Assembly: GCA_021521415.1 (NCBI GenBank)
Contig: JAIQDT010003851.1
Span: forward strand, 181,705 to 245,704
DNA length: 64,000 bases
Direction of reading: 5' to 3'
Source: Bidens hawaiensis
Lineage: Eukaryota; Streptophyta; Magnoliopsida; Asterales; Asteraceae
Shown one piece after another: positions 24,036 through 37,200 of this stretch; within the stretch, counting starts at the first letter, position 1, and the number at the start of each line of letters is the position of its first letter. Both the position numbers and the translations under genes were made by a program. A model generated the notes under the pieces. That model did not search any database, was not told the origin of the DNA, and saw only the letters and a program-made list of their open reading frames with translations.

Positions 24036-27000
24036 TTACTCGGGATTGATCATCCCATTAAGCTCAACAAGATTTTGAAAACGGGTTCGGTCAAACGCTT
24101 TAGTAAAAAGATCGGCGAAATTATCCAAGGAATCAACCTTTTCAAGCACAATTAATTTCTTCTCAGCACAATCCCGTATAAAATGATGACGAATGTCAAT
24201 ATGTTTAGTTTTGCTGTGTTTGACGGGATTGTTAGTTACTGAGATTGCAGCAGTATTATCAATGCAAATAGGAGTTTGAGTGAAATTCAGACCGTAATCG
24301 CGCAATTGCTGTTGTATCCAAAGAACCTGGGAGCAGCAGTTTGATGCTGCCATGTACTTTGCTTCGCAGGTGGAAATGGCTACTGAGGTCTGCTTCTTGC
24401 ACTGCCACGACACCAATCGTCCTCCCAGAAACTAACATCCACCGGTTGTTGACTTCCTGTTCTGATTGCAACCTCCATAGTCAGAATCTGTGTAAGCTAC
24501 CAAATCCAGTTCTCCCCCTTTTGTGTACCACAATCCCAACTTAGGCTTGCCTTTGAGATACCGCAATATTCTCTTTACTCCCTTCATGTGAGATTCCTTC
24601 GGGCTTGCCTGAAAACGAGCACAAAGACAAACTGCAAACATAATATCAGGTCTAGATGCAGTTAAATACATTAAAGATCCTATGATTGCTCGATATTGGG
24701 TGGGATCAACGTCTTCATCACTGTCAGAATCAGCACCCAGTTTGTGGTTGAAGCAAACTGGAGTATCAAATGGGTGCTATCGTCCATCTTGAAGCGTTTG
24801 AGCACATCAAGGACATATTTTGTTTGATGAATAAACATCCCATCTTTCTTCTGATCTACCTGCAATCCCAAAAAGAAAGTTAATTCGCCCATGGCGCTCA
24901 TTTCAAACCTCTTCTTCATGACTGCTTCAAATTCCTGACACATGATTACTTTTGATGCAGCAAAAATGATGTCATCCACATAGACTTGAACGAGTAGAAA
25001 ATCTCCCTCTTTTCTCTTGACAAATAGCGTGCTATCGATCTTTCCTCTTTCGAACCCATTCTCAAGCAAGTAATCGGACAAGGTTGTGTACCAGGCACGA
25101 GGGGCCTGATGTAGCCCATATAAAGCTTTACTCAATTTGTACACATGATCAGGAAAATCTGGGTCAGGGAATCCCGGAGGTTGTTCAACATACACCACCT
25201 CATCGACTTTTCCATTAAGGAAGGCACTTTTCACGTCTAACTGGAACACTTTCATCTCTTTGTGTGCAGCAAATGCCAAAAATAGACGAATTGCCTCCAA
25301 TCTTGCCACAGGAGCAAACACTTCGTTGTAGTCGATTCCTTCTTGCTGATTAAACCCTTTTACTAACAGCCTTGCCTTGTTCCGTATGATTATCCCTTTC
25401 TCATCTCTCTTACATTTAAAAACCCACTTTGTACCGATAGCATTTACATTCTGTGGTTTTTCAACCAATTTCCATACTTCCATCTTCTCAAACTGTGCTA
25501 ATTCTTCTTGCATGGCTTCGACCCACAAGCTATCCTTTAGAGCCCTTTGATAATTCTTCGGTTCAATCTGGCTGATGAAGCAGGTGTACAAGCATTCATT
25601 TATGATACCCGTGTCTTTAATGCTTGCGTAAACACATGTGTGTTCATCCAAACTTCTTCTTGTTTGAACACCGTCAGACAGATTACCTATCACGTTCTCC
25701 AAAGGGTGATTTTGTGAACTCCAGTAGTCTGAACCGGACCGACTTCCAGATTGTTTTCTAAATTTGAAGAGAGTTCATCAGCGGGTGATTGATGTTGAGA
25801 GTGAAATGGATTGTAGAATTCTTCTTCAGTAGAGACAGCAGGAGTATCAACGGCACTTGACGAGGAAGGTTGACTTTCGTCGTATCAAGGACGTTGCACA
25901 ATATTTTCCTCCTCGTCATACAGAATCTGTGAAGCAAGTTTCTCATCAACTTCTGCAAAATCCAAGGCACATTAAAAGATTTGAATAGTTTATCATAGTC
26001 GAAAGCTTCAGCGGGTCCCGTGCTAGGCCTTGGTGATTTGTAACTCGTAATGTCAGTGTTACATACCACCTCAACCTTGTTGTTCGATAAATTAAAGACT
26101 CTTCTGTTGGGTGTCCCAACAACATATCTGACTAAAATACCTTCATTGGCTTTCTCACCAAATTTTGAGTTTGTTTTTAATATCGAACATGGGGACCCGA
26201 AAGGTTCGAGACCATTCAAGTTTGGCTTTCTACCATGCATGAGTTCATAACAAGTTTTATTTAATCTTTTAACAGTTAAAACACGATTAAGGATATAACA
26301 GGCTGTGGCAACAGCTTCAGCCGAGAACACCACGGGAAGTTTAGCATCTGCCAGCATGGTTCTGGCTCCTTCGATTAGCGTTCTATTCTTCCTCTCAACT
26401 ACCCCATTTTGTTGCGGAGTATACGGGGCACTGTACTGATGTTCTATCCCTTTCTGTAAGCAGAACATCTTCATCTGGTAGTTCTTGAATTCTGTACCAT
26501 TATCACTCCTGATGTACTTAACCTTTCTCCCAACAATATTTTCAACCTTGGTAATCAAGTTAATTACCAACTGAACTGTCTCATCCTTTGCCTTCAGAAA
26601 GTATACCCAAGAGTATCGAGAGTAATCGTCGGTTACAACCAAGCAGTATGACGTTCCACTTAGACTCTTTACATTCACGGGACCAAAGAGATCCATGTTA
26701 AGTAGGTCTAGGGTACTGACAATTGAGTTAACCTTCTTGGAGTGATGAGGTTTCTTGTGTTGCTTTCCTTTCTTGCACGACAAGCATTGATCTTCAAAGT
26801 TAAAATTTTTCAAGGGAACTCCAAGCACCAGCCCATTCTTGACAATGTAATTCATTTTGCGAAGATGTATATGTCCCATTCTTCGATGCCATAACTCTGA
26901 CTCGTACTCAGTTTCCTTTGACAGAAGACATGACTCTTCTGTTGTCATCTCAGTTGACCTCATATCCATTACATACGTGTTCTTTTCTCTTGGAGCTCTC

Positions 27001-27338
27001 ATCACCACCCAGGCCTCTGGTATCTTGAAACCAGGATAAAGAACGATTGCCTCATTTTTAGTAAAATGCACCGTGTATTCTTTGCCACAAATCTGAGACA
27101 CACTCAACAAGTTATGCTTCAACTCTTCCACATAATTCACTTTCTCTAACTTCATTCTTCCATTAGTCACAGTTCCAATACCACTGATTTTACCTCCACT
27201 CTCTCTAGCGAAACTAACCCTTCCTCCTTGAACAGATTTCCAGTCACGTAACAACTTCTTGTTACCAGTCATGTGCCGGGAACAGCCACTGTCAACAACC
27301 CACAGATTGTTTACAGCCCTGTTTGACTGTTCCTTCAC
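24036..27338 (-). pseudogene. pol: Copia Pol of element E
   Basis: Protease (VVDSGCSRHMTG), GAG-pre-integrase (LWHRRMGHIHLRKM ... CLSCKKGK), integrase core (MDLFG, RSDNGTEF, QNGVVERKNR), RT with QVYVDDIIF, and RNase H (TDSDYGG, AISTCEAKYMA, CIDNTAAIS, IDIRHHFIRD). One RNase H position reads CEAKYMA where H has CEAEYMA, so the catalytic Glu is changed to Lys. The frame breaks near 25900, 25700, 24760, 24670 and 24430. The coding sequence opens directly at an acceptor-like AAG|GAA (27333/27332), with no ATG for several codons. Confidence 0.9.
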
Positions 27339-27440
27339 AATTCAAGAAATAGATTAAAATCTGGGGACCCAAGACCTACTGGTCTTGGGTCGATTAAATC
27401 CGTTGACCGGCATCCAGTACTTTGGTTGCCCAAAGTCAGT

Positions 27441-29976
27441 TTAAGGATGGTTTCTGTAAGTTCTGAAAGGAAACCTTCTAGAGTATTGGCAATGAGGCCA
27501 TCCAAACCTTAGTGAATTAACTGAATTATAATTTTGGTAGTTAACTGGGAAAAAATGAGACCGATTTCTTTGAAATCTTTGATTAGTCCAATGTCTGAAA
27601 TCTTGTGTGTTCGCATTCTTACCAGTATCATAATTAACATTCATTTTATTCTTAGTTTTCGGAGGCCTCATACCTCTAAATTTTCTCTGGTTTATAAGAC
27701 AATCAGCAATAAGGTGTCCTACTTGATTGCATCGGAAACAACTTCTGTTTTCAACTTTCGTCTCAACAGTTGTTGCCGATGTCGAGGTTGCATTATTACC
27801 CGTTTGTCTAACATATGGTGGGACGAACGGGGTTAGGGAAGAATTCTTTTCATTAGGCTTATATTCCTCCCCACGTTTTAGTAACACTACCTCTTCTTTT
27901 ATCTCACACGATTCGGATGCCTTGTCCGAATTTGATGAGACAAAGCTAGGAACAGAAATCTCAACATTAGAAATTGGCTTACTCGTTTTGCTCTTAATAA
28001 CTTCAGGTTCTTTAGTAGAAATTTTGATAGGAACTGTCTGACTAATCTCAACATTCGCAGATTGCTGATTACTAGGATTATAAGTATAGCTATTGTTATA
28101 CGGTGGTGGAACTTCAGAAAATCCAATTCCCCCTTTGTTAACTGGGGAACGTTGAACACTTATGATGTGATCTAGCATTTCTAAATTGTTCAATTTTTCT
28201 GTTTAGTTCCACCACTTTTACCTAGTAATCAGCTATCTGTTTATCTTTTTCAGCAATTAGTTTGATTTTTTCTTCTAACACTTCATAACTAAGATCAATT
28301 ACTTGTATTTTTTCAGCTAGACTAGCTTTAAGACTTCTGATATCCTTTTCACTAGCTTTTATTTTTACCGAGTAACTGTTTTCTCTAGTTTTAGTATAGT
28401 GATGATCTTCTTTTAACATTTTAAATTGTGTGTCCAAACTAACAAACTGATCAGTTATTGTTTTCAATTGTTCAGACAGATTTTCACATTGTATACAATG
28501 AAGTTCAGAACTTACCTCAGAGAGCTGATCGTTCACTTCTGCCATATATGCTTGATTTTCTCCCGTCTCCCTCTCACTTCCTCCAGTTTCGATGTTTACC
28601 AAATTAGCCTGCTCGAACACTTCCTCAACTTGTCTATTCCAGTTGTATCCACCATTCTGTCTAGATACCATAGCCCTATTCTCACTACCTCCCCCATTCT
28701 GTTGTGCAGGCCTGTTCTGACTTCGCTCTACTCTCTCATTTGTACATTCCTTAGCAAAGTGACCATTTTGTTGACAGTTGTAACATCGAACCTTTGATTT
28801 GTCAAACCCTGGTCTTTCTCCAACAAACTTTCTACCCGTTTTCTTCATGAATCTATTTACCCTTCTTACTATCATAGCCATCTGCCACTGCAGATCCATC
28901 TCTTCCAAATCATCAGCATCAATCTGATCATAGTCTTCATCCAAAGTTGCAGGGTCGACTATTTTACCTTTGATGTAGTTCTAATAAGATGCAATGAAGG
29001 ATGCATATAGAGCAAACTGTTGTTCAGCTGATTTAACACTCATGGGCATCTGTGAGTAGTTGTAACTTGGAACATTTGACGAGAAATTTCCAGTTGTGGC
29101 TTGAGGTTTTGAAGGATTACTACCTCCAGCTACGAAACATACGTCGCCATCCATATTGAGAATCACATGACCATCACGAGTTGAGTTTGAGTTTGATTCT
29201 CCCTTTGAGTAGTAGGCAGAGGATTCTGATTTTGAACTTGAGCTTGGAGTGACTTTCGCACCGTACATTCCCGGATCCTGAACCTGATCAGTTGGTGTCT
29301 CCTTCCGAACCATGTTAAGTTCAAAATTTCGTAACTTATTGACTGCTGTTTCCAAATCAATATTGGCAAAGTCTTTATCCTCTCTCATTAGAACCGTGTA
29401 CATTTCCCATTTCGGTGGAAGAGCATCAAGAAGTTTTTCTACTATCTCTTCTTCCTTGTATTCAATTGAGTAATTACTGAGTTCGGTCATCAAGTGATAA
29501 TATCTTGTGATGATATCGTCAAGTGATTCATTTTTTAAATACTTGAATACAAAGAATTGGGTTTTTAGCAGCTTTGTCTTGGAAGCACGTATCCCCACAT
29601 TACCTTCATATCTATTTTCTAGTGCTTCCCATAGCTCTCTAGTAGTTTTGTACTTCTTGAAGGTATGAAGAATCTCTTGTGGAAGAGCCATTGTTATTGC
29701 TGCATGAGCTTTACTCTCTGCCTCTTACATTTTCTTTTCCTCCTCTTCCATCTTACTGTACTTCTTAATTTGTTCACGACCTTCAAACAAGGATGTTGGT
29801 GGAATGTATCCATCTTGAATGCAAACCCACATCTTAGCATCTTGATACTTCACATACTGTTCAAATCGATCTTTCCAAGCAACGAAATCGGTACCCTTAA
29901 GCATTTTTGGAGCTTTAGTTGCTGAACCGGCTTAAACCTCCATTTTTACCAGTTCTGTAATGTTTATCGAAGTCAT
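27441..29976 (-). pseudogene. gag: Copia Gag of element E
   Basis: Start at 29976. Compared with H Gag it has single-codon stops near 29930, 29728, 28982 and 28220, plus intact stretches between. Features are the capsid region, zinc knuckle CYNCQQNGHFAKEC, linker, coiled coil, then a second zinc knuckle CFRCNQVGHLIADC near the C-terminus. A GAG|GTAAGT donor (GT at 28515-28514) lies between the first knuckle and the coiled coil. Confidence 0.9.
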
Positions 29977-30464
29977 AGTTGAAAGAAACACAACTCGAAA
30001 TACAAATAAAGTAATTTTTTTTTAAATCAGTGACCAGATGGCGAAGTTATTATAACTTCGCCTATGACAACTTCGCCTGTTCTTCCTAACTTCGCTCTAC
30101 TTCTTAACTTCGCTTCTTTCTTAACTTCGCCTTTACTATAACTTTGCTTCTTTCTTAACTTCGCCTTTACTATAACTACGCTTCTTTCTTAACTTCGCCT
30201 TTACTATAACTTCGCTTAAACCTTATAAATTCTCTTAAACCCTACGAACGATGACGGCAACTTTGCCTGATGAACACAAGTTTTTGCAGGTTTTAATTGG
30301 ACGTATTGCGAGATATGCGAAGGTGTATTGGGTTATATTTGATGGTGGGAGATGGGTAAGACACAAAAACTAGGTCTTTCAACGTAAACTCGTTCCGCGA
30401 ATAGTCGAACGGAACGATCTTAACACCCGTGTGATAATCCCGAACCACACAATCACGAGCAAAT
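29977..30464 (-). repeat. Element E 5' leader with AACTTCGCC array
   Basis: Between primer site and gag. 30040-30235 is a run of AACTTCGCC/AACTTCGCTT words. They are partly tandem: CTTCTTTCTTAACTTCGCC followed by TTTACTATAACT recurs three times at 30110-30210. One inverted pair is at 30044-30062. Confidence 0.8.
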
Positions 30465-30476
30465 GCTCTGATACCA
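30465..30476 (-). promoter_or_regulatory. Primer-binding site, initiator tRNA-Met (element E)
   Basis: Minus strand TGGTATCAGAGC, two bases from the LTR. Confidence 0.95.
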
Positions 30477-30478
30477 AT

Positions 30479-30891
30479 TGAAGGTTCCCAGCCGGATCTA
30501 CACAGGAGTATCTCGTAACACGAGGGTGCGGAATCCCCACGTAATACGATACTAGCGTAAGATATATAATACGTTGAGACGATACACAAACACACGTTAC
30601 AATACTAATAAACACGTTTGTATTGCAACACTTCAACACGTGATCTCACTAATCACAAACATGTTCTAGAAAAACTTAACCAAAACCAAGCCGAAGTGAG
30701 GAATATATAATCCTCGACAACTTCGCCTAACATACTAGGCGAAGTTGTCATAACTTCGCTTGTCTCCAAGTTCGCCTACATCCCAGGCGAACTTGTGTAA
30801 AACATTATTCAAAACCAAAACAAACAATCTAACACGATTACAGACACATACAAAACACTAGATACTGAACTACTGACACTATGCACCAACA
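30479..30891 (-). repeat. 5' LTR of element E
   Basis: 413 bp, TG...CA, followed by target duplication CTATT. Inverted GGCGAAGTT words at about 30717-30795. Confidence 0.95.
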
Positions 30892-32079
30892 CTATTTATG
30901 TACCTTCATTTGCATGCATTCAAATGTATGGTACCCTTGTGAAAACCAATTTTCAAATTCCTTTTAATATAACCCATTTTATTATGAATTCATTAATAGT
31001 TAATAAAACCAATTTTTGTACTTAATAATTTCAAAGGAATCAATTTTTATGCAAGTTGTTGATTTTAATAGTTAACATCCATATCCAAATATGATAAAAC
31101 AAAATATAAATCAACCACACAAGCATAAAAAAAACACAAGTCCATAACCATAGCCACCTAAAGTTGACAACACTTTTTGACCGAAACAACTGTGTCATAA
31201 GGTCTCTCCTAAGGGATGAGCATGACACAAGGTATGTGATGGTGAACTCTCACTTGACTCTGCATCCATATGCTTCAGGTGTCCACCTCTTGTTGTGATC
31301 CTTTCTTCTTATTTGGGCTTCCATTTGGGCTCCAACCAAAGTGGTATTGTAGTTGCATCTCCTTTTACAAAATATATCCTAATACATTTTTCTAGTAAAA
31401 GAAATACAACTATTCTACTTATTATTACAAACCATTTAAAATGAATAAATAGATTACAAACCCGGATAAAGAATACTACAACCAAATGAAAAAATCACAA
31501 CACATCACTTCAATATACACAAGGTCATGGCTAGGTTATGAACATCCAAACAAGCAGGTAAACCTTTTACCAGAATGGTTCCCCTTTGACCCTTATAGTT
31601 CTCGGCCAGTAGCCAAAAAAGAGATTTTGGCCAATGTGACCGAGAACAAGTGTTCTCTGCCAAGAGCAGAGAACCAAGATTTCTCGACCAATAGGCAGAG
31701 AACCTTGAGTTCTCGGCCATGACTGAGAACGAGTTTTCGGTCAACCGAGAACTTGTTTTCGGTCAACCGAGAACTATGGTTTCCAACCATGAGTTCTTGG
31801 CCAAACCGAAAACAGGGTCTTCTGGCGTCTTCAGCCAGACCGAAAACCATGGTTCCCAACCATGGGTTCTCGGCCAAAGCTGAAAAATCCAGTTTTGGTC
31901 AACCAAATGACTAATTTTTCCAGATTTACCATATGCATGTATGGTACAATCTTGAAAAACCAAGGGGCAACCAATATGCCTAAAGTTTTCGGCCAACATG
32001 GTAAGAAATACCATGAAACCCGAACACTTTAGATCCCATTTTTGAAGCATGTAATCATATAAGCGGCTCTTGATGCCAT
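30892..32079 (-). mobile_element. Element D 5' leader, right part, with GTTCTCGG word array
   Basis: Continuation of element D beyond E. 31590-31900 is packed with TTCTCGGCCA, TTTTCGGTCA and ACCGAGAAC words in both orientations. Two consecutive units of TTTTCGGTCAACCGAGAAC lie at about 31732-31773. A degenerate initiator tRNA-Met primer site (GCTCTTGATGCCA instead of GCTCTGATACCA) lies at 32066-32078. Confidence 0.65.
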
Positions 32080-32883
32080 TGTTGAGTTTTTACAAGATTA
32101 TCAAAGTTCAAATAAACCCTTTTATTAGGAAAATGCTGCGGAAATTATTGGTTTTAAATCTTGTTACTCATTACACATAAAACCCGATTTATGTTAAATC
32201 CAATCCAGGATCCATATACGAATTATCATGCTATCAAATACAACCATAGGATGTTAGATTACATACCTTTAATTTCCAGAAATTGAAAGGGATGAATGAG
32301 TTGAATGACAAGTCTTTAAAGGAGAAAACCTCAAGCTTGTATATCCGTTCAAGCTAATCAACAAACACCTAGGATGCTAGGATTTTCACTTGCAATTTTC
32401 CCCTGTGTTCTTCTTGCAGCCCACTGCCGAGAGAAAGAGAGAAGAGAGAATATGTGCGTGAAAGAGAAGGTGTATTTTTTGGTTGTCTCAAAAATTATAT
32501 CCAGCCAACCAAAATCCTTGTATGTTGTGGGAAGAAAACAAATAGGAGAGAGGAGAGAGAGAGGGAGCCGGCCCCCTTTGGGGTTTTCCCCCCAAAACCA
32601 AACCCAAATTATTTGTTTTCCCTTTTAAACATACTTGTTATTTATCCATATAAATAACATCTCTTGTATAAATTATCCATATAATTTATTTAACACACAA
32701 GTGCAAATATTTTGAAAACCATTATTTCAAATATTATAAGTGTTGATAATTATTACTTAGATCACATCTAATAATAAATATCGTGGTGTTTGTCAAGCTT
32801 GTTATTGGGTATGACCCGACTTAGATCATAACTTACTAGCCACATCAACTCAAGTATGTGTCTTGGGCAGATCGACTCCAACA
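32080..32883 (-). repeat. Probable LTR of element D (right boundary uncertain)
   Basis: Starts TGTTGAG right beside the degenerate primer site. CTCCAACA at 32876-32883 could close an 804-bp LTR. Homology of the neighbouring spacer with element E may extend into this end, so the LTR could be shorter. It contains a purine-rich GAGAGAGAGGGAG tract near 32550. Confidence 0.45.
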
Positions 32884-33499
32884 GGGATCACATTGATTAA
32901 GTCACCTTTCAATACTTCATTCTCAACATTATTATGACATATCAGGCAGGTTAATAGCATGTATTTAACTTAGCATGAATTTCATTACTTTGGTGATATG
33001 CTTAAGGTTCAATTAAGTGCATAATGCAAAAATGGATAACACTTATTGCACTATGATGTTCCATATCTCTTCTCAAAGCTTATTTGGCTTTCTCCATATC
33101 ACCCCAAATTGACTGCAACCCCCTGATATTTGGTCAAAATAGTTTTTATGACAGAACACTTAAACTTTCTTAACGAATTTTCTTTTCAAAACATTTCAAA
33201 TAGTTGAGGTTGAACGTTGGACTTACATGCCAAGCAATACGGACTTACAAGCCATCCATTCAAGGTGTTAATTATGCCACACCTCTGTAGTTCTAGTTTA
33301 AACCCTCATGTTTGATTCCTTTAAAAACTTTAAATATTTATCAACTTTTGTTGATGTATAATCATTTTGCTCATTTGTGCTCTTTGTCATTATGAATAAA
33401 AGATTTCATTTTGAGTGACTAGATACCAACAGGCTCGTGTATGACCAGATAATCACTTTTCTTCCTATCATTTGAAAAGATGTATCTTTAAACATGCAT

Positions 33500-34235
33500 A
33501 TTCAACAATGTATCTCCATATTAAGTTTAGCATTTTCATTATGTTTATATCACCTCAGTTTTTACACATCATGAAAAGCAACCATACTTATTAATGATTG
33601 CACTAATAGTCTTTTTAGCCTATTAAATCCATATGATTGATGTAAATAAACAATCTACTATCATTTCCCAAAAGGTTGGATCAATTTTCATTGACAACCT
33701 TTTAAGGTTCTATAAAGCTTTGAACTGAATAATTTTATCATTTCTCAACACCATCAACTTGCTTAGTTTGTCAAAAATGATTTGTAAAAGCTTTGTTTGA
33801 AAAATATTCATTTGAGCACACAAGTTTAACACAAAAACATAAATTTGACATAAGTAGTGAGTAACATATTCAAGAATAATCAGAACATGAATGACATGAA
33901 TTAACACAAGCAGACTTAACATAATGTTCAACCAAGACAAATTATGCAAATTTTATCTTGTCTTAAGCACATCATCATATCAATTATCCAACATATTCAA
34001 GATATCAGATAAGCATACAGATTCAACATTTCAAAGCATATGTAAACATACTTATCAAGATATCATAAACAGTCACTAAAACTAAAACCTAAGCATTATA
34101 GATACCTGAGTCACATATATAGACATTCAAAGTACATTTCAGTTAAGCAAAAACACATATCACACATAAAACACAACTCACTCATCAAGACCTTTCAAAA
34201 GATAGTCAGTTAGCACATTGAGCACACATCATCAA
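33500..34235 (-). other. Element F spacer next to pol
   Basis: Non-coding, AT-rich; part of the region 3' of pol. No GGCGAAGTT words seen here. Confidence 0.55.
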
Positions 34236-37200
34236 TTAGACTTCATCAGAGTTGATCATGCCTAAAGATTTTAGTAGAAAGTGAAATCTTGTTTTATCTA
34301 GTGGCTTGGTGAATAAATCTGCCAAGTTATCACTAGTATCAACCCTTTTAATTTCTATAACACCTTTCTCACTACAGTCTCTGATAAAATGGTGTCTAAT
34401 TTCAATATGCTTGGTCTTTGAGTGTTGGACTGGGCTATTAACAATGAACAAAGCAACAATATTGTCAATGTAAATAGGAGTGTTCAAGTAATTTAAACCA
34501 TAGTCCAGGAGTTGATTTGAATCCAAAGGATTTGTGCACAGCAGGCAGATGCAGCAATGTACTCAGCTTCAGTAGTAGAGATTGACACAGTTGTTTGCTT
34601 CTTGCATTGCCATGAAACTAGCCTGTCTCCCAAGAATTGACATCCACCTGATGTAGACTTCCTACTCATGTTGTAGCCATCATAGTCACTATCATTGTAT
34701 GCAAGTAGATCAAAGGCATGGTTCTTTCGATACCATATCCCCAAATCAGGTTTTTCCTTTCAAATATCTAAAGATCCTCTTGACAACAGTCATATGAGAC
34801 ACCTTTGGACATGATTGGAATCTTGCACACACACACACACACATAACAAACATAAAGGCCTTGAAGCAATCAGGTACATCAAAGATCCAATCTAAGCTCT
34901 ATATTCATACTCATCAACAGGCTCCCCCTTTTCATCAGCTACCATCTTCTCATTTGTGTCCATTGGAGTAGAAGCAGTCTTCAAGTCTTGACATTTGAAC
35001 TTTCTCAAAATGTCTTGCACATACTTTGATTAACAAATGAATATACCATCCTTCGTTTGTTGAACTTGCAATCCCAGAAAGAAATTCATTTCTACCATTG
35101 AGCTCATGCAATACTTAGACTTCATCACTTCCTCAAACTCCAAACACATATGTTCATTTGTGGATCCAAAGATGATATCATCAACATAAACTTGAACCAG
35201 AAGCAAATCTCTTCCTCTTTTCTTGTAGAAGAGGGTCTTATCAATGGATCTCCTGTAAAAACCATTCACAAGTAAGGGATTTGATAGCTCGTCATACCAA
35301 GCTCTTGGAGCTAGATGTAGTCCATATATAGCCTTGTTCAGTTTGTACATTCTATTATGATACTAAGGATCCTCAAAACCTGGAGGTTGAGTGACATACA
35401 CCTCACCTTCTATTTTCCATTTAAGAAAGCAGATTTGACATCCAATTGAAATACTCTGATGTTCTAAGAAGCAGCGTAGGCTAAGAAGATTTTGATTGCT
35501 TCTAGCCTTTCCACTGGAGCAAATACTTCTTCAAAGTATATTCCTTCTTCTTGTAAGCATCCTAGTGAAACTAGTCTTGCTTTGTTCTTCATTACAATGC
35601 CTCTTTCATCATTTTTTATTTCTGAATACCCATTTGGTGCCTATTTCAAACTTTCCTCTTGGCTTATCTACAAATTCCCAAACTTGCAGATTTCTGAACT
35701 GAGCCAACTCCTCTTGCATTGCTTCCACCCAACTGTTGTCTTTTAGTGCTTGAACTATGTTCTTGGGTTCAATTTGGGATAGGAAACAGGAGTACAAATA
35801 AATGTTTGCAGATTCAGATGCACTTCTTGTAACTGTCTCATGAATACCTCTAATGATATTTTCAGCAGAATGATTTTTCTCTATAAAAGAAGTTTGGACA
35901 ATTTGATATGAAGAAATTGTCAAATCAAGATTTGAATCATTAATATTAGGTTCTTTAATGATTAAATATGATGTTGTTTGGTTCAAATCAACATCTTCTT
36001 CAACAGTCTGTTGTGATGTTGAAGCAAGATCACTTCCAATGTTTAAAGTTTGAAACAGAGTTTCAAAAGTTGACTGTCCATCAGCTTGTTGATATTGATG
36101 TTGTTGGTCATCATGTTGCACATCATTCATGACAAGATTTTCTTGATCTTGTGGCTGATCAAGATTGTCATTCTGCCCATCTTCTTCTTCAAATTCATTA
36201 TTGGATACCTTCTTACCAAATGAATATTCAGTGTTCTTTTCAGCAACCTTAGACCATAATTTTTCCATGTCAACATTCTTCTCTGAAGTTGCTTCAGGGA
36301 CACTTGTCCTATACAAAGTACCATCAAAATCCTCAGGGTAAAGCTTGAAGGATTTGATTAACTTCTCTAGATCAAATAACCATGTTGCTCCATCAACAGT
36401 GTTGAATTGATTTTCAATAAAGTTCACATATGAAGATTCAATTACACTCAAATGGTCTTTCACATAGACTCTATAGGCTTTTGAATGTGTTGAATATCCA
36501 ACAAAGAAACACTCTAAGGATTTAGACTGAAACTTGTATAAATAGTCTTTTGTATAACAAAGAGCACTTGCATCCGAAAGGCATGAGAAACTTGATGTAA
36601 GATTTTCTATTGAACATAATCTCATAGGTAGTTTTGTTTTGACTTTTGTTGAGAAGGACTATGTTTTGAACATAGCAAGTAGTGTTTATAGCTTCTGCCC
36701 AAAATGTTACAGGCAAATAAGCATCTACTATCATTGTTCTTGCTGCTTCAATTAATGTTCTGTTTCTTCTTTCTGCAACTCCATTTTGTTCAGCAGTTCT
36801 AGGGGCACTGAACTGTTGAAAAATTCCTTTGGTTTTGCAAAATTCATTCATTACCCCATTCTTGAACTCTGTCTCATTATCACTTCTCATTCCTTTCACC
36901 TTTACATATCGTTGATTCTCAATCCTTGTTACACAGCTTTTGATCAATTCAGCAGCTTCATCCTTTGAGATTAGAAAATAAACCCATGTATATCTTGAAA
37001 AATCATCAATGATCACCAAACAGTATCTCTTTTTTCCAATACTTGGGACACTCACTGGACCAAAGAGATCCATATAAAGCATTTCAAATACTTGATCAAT
37101 TGAGTTTATGATTTTTGTTTTGTGAGATGATTTGTGATGCTTACCTTTTTGACAAGAAATGCATTTGTCATCCAACTTGAACTCTCTTGTGGGTAAACCA

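Larger units (their letters stand above)
18554..30891 (-). mobile_element. Complete Copia element E with aORF
   Basis: Minus-strand element of 12.3 kb with LTRs at 18554-18964 and 30479-30891. The target duplication is CTATT (18549-18553 and 30892-30896). The primer site is at 30465-30476 and the polypurine tract at 18967-18975. In sense order it holds leader array, gag, pol, spacer with conserved blocks, GGCGAAGTT array and aORF. LTRs differ by 5 substitutions and one 2-bp indel (about 1.2%). Gag, pol and aORF all carry several stops or frameshifts, so E is not autonomous. It is inserted in the leader of element D. Confidence 0.95.

Noticed and set aside
31505..32050. Three overlapping minus-strand ORFs beginning MAEN or MTEN
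   Set aside because: They translate the GTTCTCGG word array; similarity between them comes from the repeated DNA, not a protein family.
32374..32657. Plus-strand ORFs with Arg/Glu-rich sequence
   Set aside because: They arise from a GAGAGA-type purine tract within an LTR-like segment.
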